A DNA stretch of 64,000 bases from the NCBI GenBank assembly GCA_025667525.1, contig CM046878.1:575712868-575776867 (forward strand), given 5' to 3'. This document shows positions 23,080 through 33,630 of the stretch, one piece after another (within the stretch, counting starts at the first letter, position 1; each line of letters opens with the position of its first letter). The DNA comes from Glebionis coronaria (taxonomy: Eukaryota; Streptophyta; Magnoliopsida; Asterales; Asteraceae). Made by a program: the position numbers and the translations under genes. Under the pieces are notes generated by a model. That model did no database searches. It was not told where the DNA came from and saw only the letters and a program-made list of their open reading frames with translations.

Positions 23080-23551
23080 TGTTAAATTGTGACCTAATCA
23101 GGTGCCTCTTTAACATTCAGGGACTTATTGTGGACGGTTTATTATTTCAGTTAAGCTTTTGGACCTTGTGTGATAGTTGCCTATAACGTGAAGGACTCAT
23201 GCTGCCAAGGTGCGAAAGATCACAAGCCCATGACAGCTCAAGCCCATGTCCATATTACAAGACCACACCACAAGCCCTATAATGGCTCTTTTATTTCTAA
23301 TATAATCTAGATGCTCCGTCATTTGGATGCATCTGGGTTAATTTCATCTATGTGTGTTTTAGGGTTTTCTCTTAACTTTCATAAATATGTAACCCAGATC
23401 TTTTTTTCAATCTTATAAAACTATTATCATTTGGATAATAGGATCACATTAGAGTAGCTGTGGTGATCTCTTTTCTGTTTATGACATTTAATCTCTTTTG
23501 TTAATATTAGGTTTGATTTTGTGCTTCTATGGTGTTTATATTCATCAACTT
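23080..23551 (+). repeat. 3' LTR of copia 2 (end approximate)
   Basis: It starts TGTTAAATTGTGACC after the polypurine tract. The right edge is guessed near CATCAAC because there is no partner LTR to compare. Confidence 0.55.
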
Positions 23552-24052
23552 GTTTTTCTTCACTAGCCTTATAATCAAAGAGTACGTTGAAATTAAACTG
23601 AATATTTTTTTAAGTGGATTTTTAATTCCTCAATTAGCAATGAGGTACACCCTCACTCTTTTGGTTTGTAAAAAATAACGCAATTCTTTAAAAAAAGATC
23701 AAGGTCTGTCGTTGCTCTTGCATGATTTACTTGAAGAGTCTACCTTACATGGAGAGCTACACGTTGATCGATTTTGTTTAGGTAGATTGGTGAAACATTC
23801 CTATTGATGACATGATCATGTATAGTTTAAAAATGATGGTATGATTACGATTTTCTTTCATCACATATAGATAGATTACTAGATAATTAGTTATATAAAC
23901 ATACGAGCAATCTATAAAAATAAAAATCCTAAATTATCTATGTTTTTACGGGACAATGTTTTTATATAGAACTCTCGATTTACATATTTAGTTATATGAA
24001 TATATGGACAATTTTTTAGATAAACATTTTCTTGTGGTTTTAAAAGACAACG
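23552..24052. other. AT-rich DNA without gene
   Basis: No coding frame or recognisable repeat boundary is seen. Confidence 0.45.
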
Positions 24053-24239
24053 AAAAAAAAGTCAAGAATTTATATTCATTTCCAGAAACCTGTTGTTACT
24101 GAAGTTTGAATTTTTTAAGTTTATAATCAACTTCAGCAATTCATGTATCTGAAAACACACTAATACTCTAGACATGTGTGATTATCATTCTCTATACAAT
24201 ATGAAAAGAAAGATTTCACTTCATTAACCTATGTGGGAT
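24053..24239 (-). ncRNA. Candidate Pol III-type ncRNA, copy B
   Basis: On minus, ATCCCACATAG (24239-24229) is followed by TATA-like CATATTGTATAGAG at 26-32 bp. The predicted RNA starts near 24176 (ATGTCTAGAGTATT) and ends at a T8 run (24060-24053), about 124 nt. The body has TTTCAGATACAT, GAAGTTGATTATAAAC, TTCAAACTTC and ATGAATATAAATTCTTGAC, aligned with copies A and F. GTC near the start can pair with GAC just before the T-run. The homology to copy C extends about 120 bp upstream of the USE. Confidence 0.5.
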
Positions 24240-24405
24240 ATAAAGCATGAAGATACATACATGTTGACTCTTGCATTTCTATATCAACATTCATCTTTTC
24301 GTTACATATTTATATAGTGTTTGTACTTTGAAGCCACATTGATAATAGGGTGTCATTGTAAATACAGTTATTAATGGGCGGCGCTATTGGATTTATAAAT
24401 CCTTA

Positions 24406-24828
24406 TCTATACTATTATATAAAGCATTCGGGACCTTTTTAATATATCAAGGATGGAAATTCGGACTTTTTTTCCTACTAAATAAAACAAGTTGTTGATA
24501 TCTTCATCAACATTATATAATATAACGTTTTCTAACAACCTTTTGTAAAAAACTCTTAAGTAACATTTTTTCTTTTAAATTGAAAATTTTTTTTATTAAT
24601 TTTTTATTTTTATAATCTAATTTCACCATATTTTTTAAATTTTATGCTCTTTAATCCAAGATCCATTTTATTATATTTTTATTAACTATTAATTTTTTTT
24701 AAATTTAGAAGTTTTTTTCAATTTTTTTCAATTTTAACAATACAAACTTAATAGGTAAAAGATTAATATTTGTTAGCCTAAAAAATGATTATAAGTACTT
24801 TCCGCCGTATTGCGCGAGTCCATGCTAG
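24406..24828 (+). mobile_element. Short non-autonomous Helitron
   Basis: It begins TCTATACTATTATATAAAGC after an A and ends with a degenerate GC-rich hairpin (CCGCCGTATTGCGCGAG) followed by CATGCTAG and a T. This is the 5'-TC...CTAG-3' structure inserted between A and T. Its first 30 bases resemble those of the Helitron at 37190 (shared GCATTYGGGAC). It is 423 bp long, AT-rich and codes for nothing. Confidence 0.7.
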
Positions 24829-25700
24829 TTTGGGTTTATTCTTTAATTATCATTCATTTTTGTTTAATTGTGGTGAAAATGGCCATAATGCAACTTGCTT
24901 TGTGTTTCTTGAATATATATACATGCGCGTACATTATCTTCTTTGTTTGATGGAATGTAGAGTATGTAGAAGTGAATATACCATGAAAAATATACAAGTG
25001 AATCACATAAGACGGCGAGCGTTAGTTTTGTGTCTACAAAACACGAAATAAAAATGAAAAAAAAACTAAGAGAGATGGTGGTTATCATGGCTAGCTAACC
25101 TTTTTTTATTTTTGCCCCACAACTGTTACATTAGACTAACATAACTAACAAAAATATCCCCCACTCACAATACACTCAATCTCTCTTCATATTGGCTCCA
25201 CCACTATCTTTTCTTTTTCTTTTTTTCTTTTTCACACAAATTAAAATTTATTTCATTCAAATAAAACACTACAAATACGAAATTAAAAATTACAAATACG
25301 AAAAAAACGAAAATTTAAAAACACAACAATTAAAATAAACTACTCATATCGTCTTCATCGGACCATCCGTTATAATTCATTTTTTTGATACGATTTTTGT
25401 TGTTTGAAAGAGAGATTTAATAGTTTTGTGTGTGTTAAAAATGAGAAACTTAGGATTATATATAAGAAAAAAAATTAAAATTTTTTAAAACCAAATTATT
25501 ACCGTTAGGGGGAAAAGCAACGGCTACGAAACGGATACTTTTGCCTACGTGGGTTCGTCCTTGAGATTTCGGTTTTCCGAAATTTACACGGCGAAGAGGG
25601 GTGGGTGTGACAACGAGGGGCGACGAGACACGGCGAACGTGCGACGTCGTTCCGACGAGCTCACCACCAACGTGACACCTTCCTCTGACAGCACCTTATG
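24829..25700. other. AT-rich DNA with a GC-rich patch, no gene
   Basis: Most of this stretch is A/T-rich. Between about 25585 and 25690 the composition switches to GC-rich (GGGTGGGTGTGACAACGAGG and CGACGTCGTTCCGACGAG). No coding sequence is identified. The minus strand near 25380 could read MNYNGWSDEDD, weakly recalling PIF/Harbinger-associated proteins, but this is too short to call. Confidence 0.4.
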
Positions 25701-25739
25701 ATTTATCACTTCCTGCCTCTATTTAACATAAATTGTTTA

Positions 25740-25957
25740 CAACAAGACAAAAACATTATAACTGGACTTACCAAATGCTATTGTGTACTCATTATAATTG
25801 TTTTCCCCGAACATGTTTCGTTTTGACTTTTATTAGTTTCGTAATCAATCGCTCTAACAACGAAATTCCAACAAAAATATTCTAGACGCCGACTATGAAG
25901 CACATTTACCATAGTATATAAACACGAAGGATTTCACTTTTTTAAGCTATGTGGAAT
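25740..25957 (-). ncRNA. Diverged member of the Pol III-type ncRNA family, copy C
   Basis: ATTCCACATAG (25957-25947) and TATATAC (25920-25914) on minus are separated by 26 bp, exactly as in copies D and F. The start region has GTCTAGAATATT and later GATTGATTACGAAAC and AAAGTCAAAACG, loosely matching the family body. The 3' end is unclear; T5 runs occur on minus near 25875 and 25750. It is probably an old copy. Confidence 0.3.
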
Positions 25958-26273
25958 GTAAATGTTGACTCCAGCATTTCTATTTACCATTTATGTGTCT
26001 ATTACACGGTGTTGTCCGTTAAAAGCTTATCTGACAATAGTGTCATTGTTTGAATGCGATTATTGAGTAACGAGTGATACGAATATATATGGATTTTTTC
26101 GATATAATGTTAATTTTTTATAAAAAATATAGTTTTTTTTATGTATATTTTAAATGAACTCGGTGCATGGAAATGTGTTTTTAATGTTATTTAGTTAGTA
26201 TACTTAAAAAATTGAACGCTACTATATTAAAGTTCAAAAACTTTTGTACTCCAAGATACAATGATAAAAATAT

Positions 26274-26752
26274 GGGTTTAAGGCATTTAATAACTAAATA
26301 TTTTCTCAAATATATCCATATTATACATGTCCTAATAAAATTGTCAAGATAATACTTGAACTTCTGGTTTATCTATTAAAATGGTACCTCAAACTTTTTT
26401 TACCTATTTTACCCTTAAGCCCAATACCAAATTTTGCGTCGTTAGTCCTTTAACTAACGATCGTTTTTTCAGAAAAAAATATTTAACTTAAAAAAATTAT
26501 AATTTTTTCAAAAAAAAATTTAGAGTTAAAATTATTTTTTATAAGTTAAAATTTTTTTTTGGAAAACAAAAACTAAAGGACTAACGATGCAAATTTTGGC
26601 ATTAGGCTCAAAGGTAAAATAGGTGGAAAAAGTTTGAGGTACCATTTTAACAGGTAAACCGGAAGTTCAAGTATCATCTCGGTAATTTTATGAGTACATG
26701 TATGATATAGATATATCTGAGAAAGTACGTATCTATTAAATGCCTTAAACCC
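26274..26752. mobile_element. Mutator-like foldback MITE
   Basis: The ends GGGTTTAAGGCATTTAAT and ATTAAATGCCTTAAACCC are the outer parts of inverted arms each about 200 bp long, sharing blocks such as GATAMTACTTGAACTTC, AAAATGGTACCTCAAACTTT and ACCTATTTTACC. The flanking 9-mers TAAAAATAT (26265-26273) and TAAAAATCT (26753-26761) form a 9-bp target duplication with one mismatch, the size made by Mutator-like elements. The 479-bp element has no coding capacity and could fold into one long hairpin. Confidence 0.75.
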
Positions 26753-27604
26753 TAAAAATCTAGTTTGAGAAAAGGTTCAATGTGTTAGTGAGCAAGTATT
26801 GAGTTGTATAAAAATGACCACATGGGGTAACTGGGAATCGAAGCTATATGACCTTGTGTATAGAAAACAAACTAAAATTACATATTAGTTCTCAATATCT
26901 AGATTCGTTGTAATTTATCTGTAAAATAATATTTTTTCTCATACATATATATATATATATATAGAGTTGAGGTAAAATAAAACAAATTTTATAATAAAAT
27001 AAATGAGGTGGAACCACATGCTGCCATGTGTCCCCCCCCCCTTTTTAAAAAAAATGGTGTACTTTTGTAATTTTAGAAACTTCAGGGGTATTTTTATAAT
27101 TTTTATCCTAACTATATATACTTTTTTTTCATCTCATTTTTTTATTTGTTCTCGTAACTGATAAACCCCAACGTCCCCAACCACCGTATTCGAGACCATC
27201 GTCGACAACCTCCGTCACCAACCACCGTAACCGACTACCGTCATCACCATAACTGTAACCACCGTAACTCTAACCACTGGTTATTGATTCATTATGTTTA
27301 CTGAATCTTCAGTTAGTAGTGGTGCATCATCATCATCATCAGCATCTTCTCGTGTTTTTTGTTGTAATCGTGATATAGTTGGTACGTACATGATTTAGAG
27401 CATTCATTTGGCTGTGTTTTAAAATGAAACAAGATGAAACGAAATTATATAAAACATGCACACCAGATGTTTGTTAAAATTCCTACATGAAAGTTTATAA
27501 TTGTAATGCGCTAGATATAGCAGTGATGCGGTATTAAGTTAGATGGTTGTTAAAGTATTATGTTTTGTTGAAGATCAGTTTCATAACTTTTTTACTGAAT
27601 TATA

Positions 27605-28565
27605 ATGTAATGTTGTAAAATATACGGTAATGTTGTAGAATATATAGTAATGCAGTTGGGTATAAAATAATGCATTATGATATACACTAATGTTGTAGAA
27701 TATACGGTAAAACACTAATGTTGTAAAACACTAATGTTGTAGAATATACGGTAATGTTGTAGAATATACTGTAATGTTGTAGAATATACGGTAATGTTGT
27801 AAAACACTAATGTTGTAGAATATACGGTAATGTTATAGAATATACGGTAATGTTGTAGAATATACGGTAATGTTGTAAAACACTAATGTTGTAGACTATA
27901 CGCTAATGTTGTAGAATATACGGTAATGTTGTAGAATATACGGTAATGTTGTAGAATATACGGTAATGTTGTAGAATATACGGTAATGTTGTAGAACCTA
28001 ATAAGAGATCGATTACGCGCATCATTGTTGAATTTATTTTCTTAGAAGGAATTAGCTAACTAGCCTAGCTGACAAGGCATTACGGTAATGTTGTAGAATA
28101 TACGGTAATGTTGTAAAACACTAATGTTGTAAAACACTAATGTTGTAGAATATACGGTAATGTTGTAGAATATACGGTAATGTTGTAGAATATACGGTAA
28201 TGTTGTAAAACACTAATGTTGTAAAACACTAATGTTGTAGAATATACGGTAATGTTGTAGAATATACGGTAATGTTGTAGAATATACGGTAGTGTTGTAA
28301 AACACTAATGTTGTAAAACACTAATGTTGTAGAATATACGGTAATGTTGTAGAATATACGGTAATGTTGTAAAACACTAATGTTGTAAAACACTAATGTT
28401 GTAGAATATACGGTAATGTTGTAAAATATACGGTAATGTTGTAGAATATACGGTAATGTTGTAAAACACTAATGTTGTAAAACACTAATGTTGTAGAATA
28501 TACGGTAATGTTGTAGAATATACGGTAATGTTGTAGAATATACGGTAATGTTGTAAAACACTAAT
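27605..28565 (+). repeat. Tandem array of two short units (left arm)
   Basis: Two units alternate: a 20-mer AATGTTGTAGAATATACGGT (A) and a 16-mer AATGTTGTAAAACACT (B). Much of the array follows the order AAABB, a ~92-bp higher-order repeat. It is interrupted at about 27995-28080 by ~85 bp of unrelated sequence. Confidence 0.9.
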
Positions 28566-29169
28566 GGGTAAGTGTGTGGTTATGATTTATGCATACAATG
28601 TGTTTCATATAATGTCTCAATAAGACATCATAATTGTGATGCACTACTTTAACATTCTAATGTACTAGGAATGAGACCGTAATGCAGTAAGTTACTTACG
28701 CGTTTGATGTGGTAGAAATTATAGTGTAATGAAGTTGGTTACTTTCATTGTTCATAGGTAGAAAATGTGTTAAAAATGCACTATAATGCTCTAGAATGCA
28801 ATAGGATATCAAACATATATAAGGTTTTGTGCAAGTGTGTGTTTATGATTAATGTATAAAATGTGTTTGATATAATGTCTCAATGAGAATTATAAAGTTC
28901 TCTTTGATATAGAAGTGATTTGGTAAGATCATAACTGTGATGGAGCAGGATTAACACTATGATTGAGTAGAATTTATATTATGATGAAGTAAAACTAATA
29001 CTATGCATGTGATTTGGTAAATTAGAACTGTAATGAAGTAGAATTATTTTTATTCTACTGCATTACAGTTAAGTTTTAATGCATTATAATGCAGTAGGTC
29101 ACTTGTATTGTTCTTTCTACTACATTACTGTTTAATTTTAATGCACTGTAATGCAGTACGATACTTTCA

Positions 29170-30230
29170 TTTTATAACAGATAGTAACTGTTGAAGGACT
29201 AACCAAGAGAAGGGGTTGTTCGACATATGGAGATAAATGAGGCCACAATTCCAGTTCTACGAGTTGAATAAATTATTGTTTGTATCGAAGAAAGCAAAGA
29301 CACAAGATATGTCGAAGAAGGCTAGTTTAAGAAAATCTGTACATCGAAAATGAATAGTTTTTCAATTTTTTTGTCATTTTTTTACAAATAAAATTATGAT
29401 TTTATGTTACAACTTCAATGTAAACATGAGTACGTTATAGTTATTGATTTGAATGTGTTTTATTGCATCACAACGTTAAATCTATTGCATTTCAGGATTT
29501 TGTCTCATTACGGTTATGTTCTAATGCATTTTTGTTATTTTATATCCTACAACAGTTATTTTGTTAGTGTATCATTCCTTTTTTATAATAAAATAACTGT
29601 AACAAGTAAATGTAATGTAGTAGAATATAAAATAACAGCAATGCAGTAGCATATAGCTATAATGCATTAAATAAGCAAATTTTATTTTACTGCATTATAG
29701 GATCATATCCTACTACATTAGTGTTTATTTTTACTCATTCAATTTATATTATACTGTATCTCAGTTATATGTAAATTATAAGACTACAATGCGGTAAAAT
29801 ATAATTGTAATGTCTTAGAATATAACTATCATGTAGTAGAATGAAATATGGTAATGCAATAAAATAAACGATAATAATGTAGTAGAATATAAAATATGAT
29901 TACAAACAAACAATGTCATCATTAAAATATACACTACGTCGTATTAGACATTCAATATTCCAAAGTATTACATATAATAAAATTTAAACATTATTTTAAA
30001 TGATGCACAAGTATCTTCCAAGAATCATGTTGCGCGCCCAATGCATCCTTGTACCATTTCATCTTTCAATTAGAGTATATCATTTGGTATTAGAGGAAGC
30101 TATATACTGTTTTGCAGCTTGTTAAATGCATATTCTTTTGTCCCCTGGGTTTTTTTCCTGTGCCTTTTTACCTGTAGAATAGTTCAAGAATTATATATAT
30201 AAGTATCAATATATATTATGTGATGCATTA
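29170..30230. other. Centre of the foldback element
   Basis: This is AT-rich sequence with scattered AATGCAGTAGAA-like motifs. One plus-strand stretch near 29238-29360 reads QFQFYELNKLLFVSKKAKTQ before a stop. It weakly recalls the FAR1-type domain of Mutator-related proteins, but it is short and unsupported. Confidence 0.4.
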
Positions 30231-30234
30231 GAAT

Positions 30235-30905
30235 TTAAAACTAGCATGCAGTTCAAATAAAGTTGTAATGTAGTAGAAATAAAGCTGCAATGTAGTAAAT
30301 CATGCATATGAACAACACGAGTAACCTACTGTATTAAATGCATTAGAATTTAAACCTTAATGTAGTAGAAATAAAGTTTTAATGCAATAAATCATGCATA
30401 TGAAAAATATAAGTAACCTACTCCATTACAATGCATTAAAATTAAACTGTAATCCAGTAGATAGAACATTGTAAGTAACCTATTGCATTACAATGCATTA
30501 AATTTAAACTATAATGCAGTAGAAATAAGACTGTAATGCAGTAAATCATGCATATGAACAACCCATGTAACATACTGCATTACGATGCATTAAAACTTAA
30601 ACCTTAATGTAGCAGAAATAAAGTTTTTAATGCAGTAAATCATGCATATGAACAATGGAAGTAACATACTGCATTACAATGTATTAAAATTAAGCTGTAA
30701 TGCAGTAGAAAGAACAATGCAAGTAACCTACTGCATTACAGTGCATTAAAATTTAAGCTGTAATGCAGTAGAAAGAAAAATGCAAGTATCGTACTACATT
30801 ATAGTGCATTAAAATTAAACAGTAATGTAGTAGAAAGAACAATGCAAGTGACCTACTGCATTATAGTGCATTAAACATTAACTGTAATGCAGTAGAATAA
30901 AAATA
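30235..30905 (+). repeat. Tandem palindromic units in the right arm
   Basis: Units of about 64 bp (expanding to 110-120 bp on the left side) repeat CTGTAATGCAGTAGAAAG, ACAATGCAAGTAACCTACTG and CATTAYAGTGCATTAAAATT. Each unit holds CTGTAATGCAGTAG and its reverse complement CTACTGCATTACAG, so each unit can form its own hairpin. Confidence 0.8.
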
Positions 30906-30970
30906 ATTGTACTCCATTACAGTTCTAATTTACCAAATCACATGTATAGTATTAGTTTTACTCCATCGTA

Positions 30971-31378
30971 ATTCTACAACATTACCGTATATTCTACAAC
31001 ATTACCGTATATTCTACAACATACCGTATATTCTACAACATTACCGTATATTCTACAACATTAGTGTTTTACAACATTAGTGTTTTACAACATTACTGTA
31101 TATTCTACAACATTACCGTATATTCTACAACATTAGTGTTTTACAACATTAGTGTTTTACAACATTACCGTATATTCTACAACATTACCGTATATTCTAC
31201 AACATTACCGTATATTCTACAACATTAGTGTTTTACAACATTAGTGTTTTACAACATTACCGTATATTCTACAATATTACCGTATATTCTACAACGTTAC
31301 CGTATATTCTACAACATTAGTGTTTTACAACATTAGTGTTTTACAACATTACCGTATATTCTACAACATTACCGTAAT
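30971..31378 (-). repeat. Tandem array of two short units (right arm, inverted)
   Basis: These are the same A and B units as at 27605-28565, on the opposite strand and again in AAABB order, but less than half the length. Confidence 0.9.
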
Positions 31379-32148
31379 AAAAAACACTAATAAATCGTAA
31401 CTCATTCATATGACCAATAGCAAATATCCTACCACATCATAGTGCAATTTCTACCCAATCACAGGCATACTTTATCACTTTCACAAATAACTTTTACTGC
31501 ATTACTGTTACGTTCTACTACATTACTTTATATCCTATTGTGTCACATATATGTTTCTACCGCATTGCAGTTACGATCTACTACATTACTACATATCTTA
31601 CTGCATCACATTGTGAATTAAAACATCACAGTTAGAACTAACGCATCACAGTTATAGAAAATCATATAGACATTTTATCAAACACCTGGTATGAAGGTTT
31701 CATATATACTCTTTCAGCTATTTTTCTCTCAAAATTCATTACGAAAGTAGTAAAAACGAAGATCAATATACCGTATTCATCAACGATAAATAAATAGAAC
31801 ATAAAAAAGCTTACTTTTAAAGTAACGAAGATCAATATACCATTGATGAGATGATGTAAACGTACGAACCATCTCGATGCGTTGTTGAATTTGTTTGATT
31901 CGAGAGGATTCAGTAGGTTTGATTTGGTGGATTTAGTGTACTGTGTGTTTTTTGGTAGGTGTGAAGTGTGTGTTTTTGATCGGCCTAATTGGTACGTTTT
32001 AATTTTAACTATTTTCAACAATTACCCTTAAAGTTTGAGAGTTTACAAAAAAGACACCATTTTTTTTATCAAATTAGGTGATTTTGATCCAAGGGTTGAG
32101 ATTTCACCTCATTTATTTTATTATAAGTTTTGTTTTAGAATAACTCCA

Positions 32149-32154
<6 letters not shown>

Positions 32155-32215
<61 letters not shown>
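32155..32215. repeat. TA microsatellite
   Basis: It is an uninterrupted (TA)n run of about 60 bp adjoining the right end of the foldback element; a shorter (TA)n adjoins the left end near 26945-26960. Confidence 0.95.
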
Positions 32216-32218
<3 letters not shown>

Positions 32219-32221
32219 CTC

Positions 32222-32784
32222 GTTTTCATTGCGGTTTTCATGTATTTCATTACCACTTTAAATCGTATTTTGTGTATTTTAGATGAGGAAATGGTTATAA
32301 AATACACTTAAATGTATCAAAATCGAGTAAAATGCACATAGATGTAAAAAATCGCTAAATATCAAAAGATTACGAGACATTTCCGTGGCATTAGCTCAAT
32401 TGAAAATAAATGACGTTTGATAAAACCGAAAAACAAAATAGAAGTGGATTGAAAATAAATGAAAAAAAGGACGGAAAGTGACAAATTTTATATCCTACCT
32501 ATATACAGCTCAATCAATCACAAGAGAATTTTCCAACTCGATAGATGGGCAAAAGATCAATCTAGTCCTTATATTTATCAAAGACTTGATCAACCATCCA
32601 ATCCCTTTTCATCTAATGGTCCAAATTAAATAAAGAAAATTAATAAACCCACCCACCTAAACCCCCTGTTATCTAATTTTCTTCTTGTCTCATCTTCTTC
32701 TTTCTTATACCAACAACTACCAACCCCTCACCCTTCGCACAAACACACAGTTGATGAACCACCATAGTTTTCGGCCACCCCCAC
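32222..32784. other. No gene seen
   Basis: This is AT-rich sequence without a supported feature. Confidence 0.45.
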
Positions 32785-33160
32785 AACAATCCGACGAGAT
32801 CCACAAGAATCCACCACTTTTCGGCAAATTTTACAACAAATCCAGTTCTCCAGCGACATCCACAACAAATCCACCATTTTTCAACGACTTCCACAACTAA
32901 CCCAATATTTTCCGGCGAGTTCCACAAGAAACCCAGTTCTCCGACGACTTCCACAACAAATCCATCATTTTCCGGCGACTTCCACAACAAACCCAATATT
33001 ATCCAACGAGTTCCACAACGAACCCACCCTTATCCGACGACCTCCATAACAAACTACCCTTTTCGGAGACTTCCACAACAATTCACCATCTTCCACGACC
33101 TCCACAACAAAAAACCATCTTCCGGTAAACCTCCACAACAAGCCACCATCTTCCATGTTA
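32785..33160 (-). repeat. Minisatellite with ~39-bp period
   Basis: About nine imperfect repeats contain TTTTCCGGCGACTTCCACAA and CAAACCCA-like sequence. The minus strand reads as a 13-residue repeat (VVEVVEKWW-like) because the period is a multiple of three, giving open frames that are a by-product of the repeat and not evidence of a gene. Confidence 0.75.
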
Positions 33161-33354
33161 CTGAAAACGTAGATGTCGATGACGATGTTCTGAAAATGTA
33201 GTTGTCGAGGCCAATGTTACTAAAAATATAGATACCAATGGAGATGTAGCTGTCTATAATATAGGTAATAACTTTGTAACAGAATCACATGTATGAGTCA
33301 TCGTTCTTCAGTTTTAGGTACCGAATTGTTATTTTTAGGTACCGAATGGTTCCT
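33161..33354. repeat. Short GGTACCGAAT repeats
   Basis: TAGGTACCGAAT-type motifs recur three times (about 33314, 33337 and 33358) in otherwise featureless DNA. Confidence 0.5.
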
Positions 33355-33630
33355 TTTAAGTACCGAAAGATCCGTTTAATAGCCGTCGTTAAGTGCCTTT
33401 TGGTACTGGGCACACATGCATACAATAAATACTAGGTCAGGTCTATTGGCTATGAGATACACGAGGGAACCGACCATACAACATAATGGGGTAGTGTCAA
33501 ATTGTTTCCCTTCTTTCTCTTAATCGAGTTTATATTTCTCCACCATGAAGTGTCTACAGGGTCACCAGACTCAAATCCGCATTTCTTTAGTATTTCAAGA
33601 GTATATTTTGATTCATTATGAAAATGAAAA
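33355..33630 (-). pseudogene. Copia 3 RT remnant, downstream half
   Basis: Read on minus from 33630, it gives ESKYTLEILKKCGFESGDPV, then after a frameshift a GSLVYLIANRPDL block, then VCMCAQYQKA. This is the copia RT region after YVDD. It is split from its upstream half (36204-36350) by the Helitron at 33631-36203. Confidence 0.8.

Larger units (their letters stand above)
20925..23551 (+). mobile_element. Ty1/copia retrotransposon 2, 5'-truncated
   Basis: Only the integrase C-terminus, RT, RNase H and a 3' LTR remain; gag, protease and the integrase core are absent. A polypurine tract AAGTGGGGA (23071-23079) directly precedes the LTR start TGTTAAATTG at 23080. The LTR end near 23551 is an estimate because no second LTR is present. 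The proteins are close in wording to copia 4 at the window end (an Ale/Retrofit-like type, inference). Confidence 0.85.
26943..32215. mobile_element. Giant foldback element in a TA microsatellite
   Basis: Inverted ends lie at about 26961-27080 and 32026-32157 (both AGAGTKGAG near the edge, then ATAATAAAATAAATGAGGTG, then AAAAAAATGGTGT). Inside, arrays of 20- and 16-bp units sit in opposite orientation at 27605-28565 and 30971-31378. Further in, 28960-29170 is a close inverted copy of 30770-30985. The outer flanks are (TA)n on both sides, so a target duplication cannot be seen. No transposase is encoded. It resembles plant foldback elements thought to derive from Mutator-like transposons (inference). 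Confidence 0.7.

Noticed and set aside
25195..25545. PIF/Harbinger MITE
   Set aside because: A weak MNYNGWSDEDD reading was the only hint; no inverted ends or TWA duplications could be placed.
29238..29360. FAR1-type domain in the foldback element
   Set aside because: The similarity is limited to a few residues, and the frame closes after about 40 codons.
32035..32307. Open frames on both strands encoding (IY)n
   Set aside because: They are translations of the TA microsatellite.
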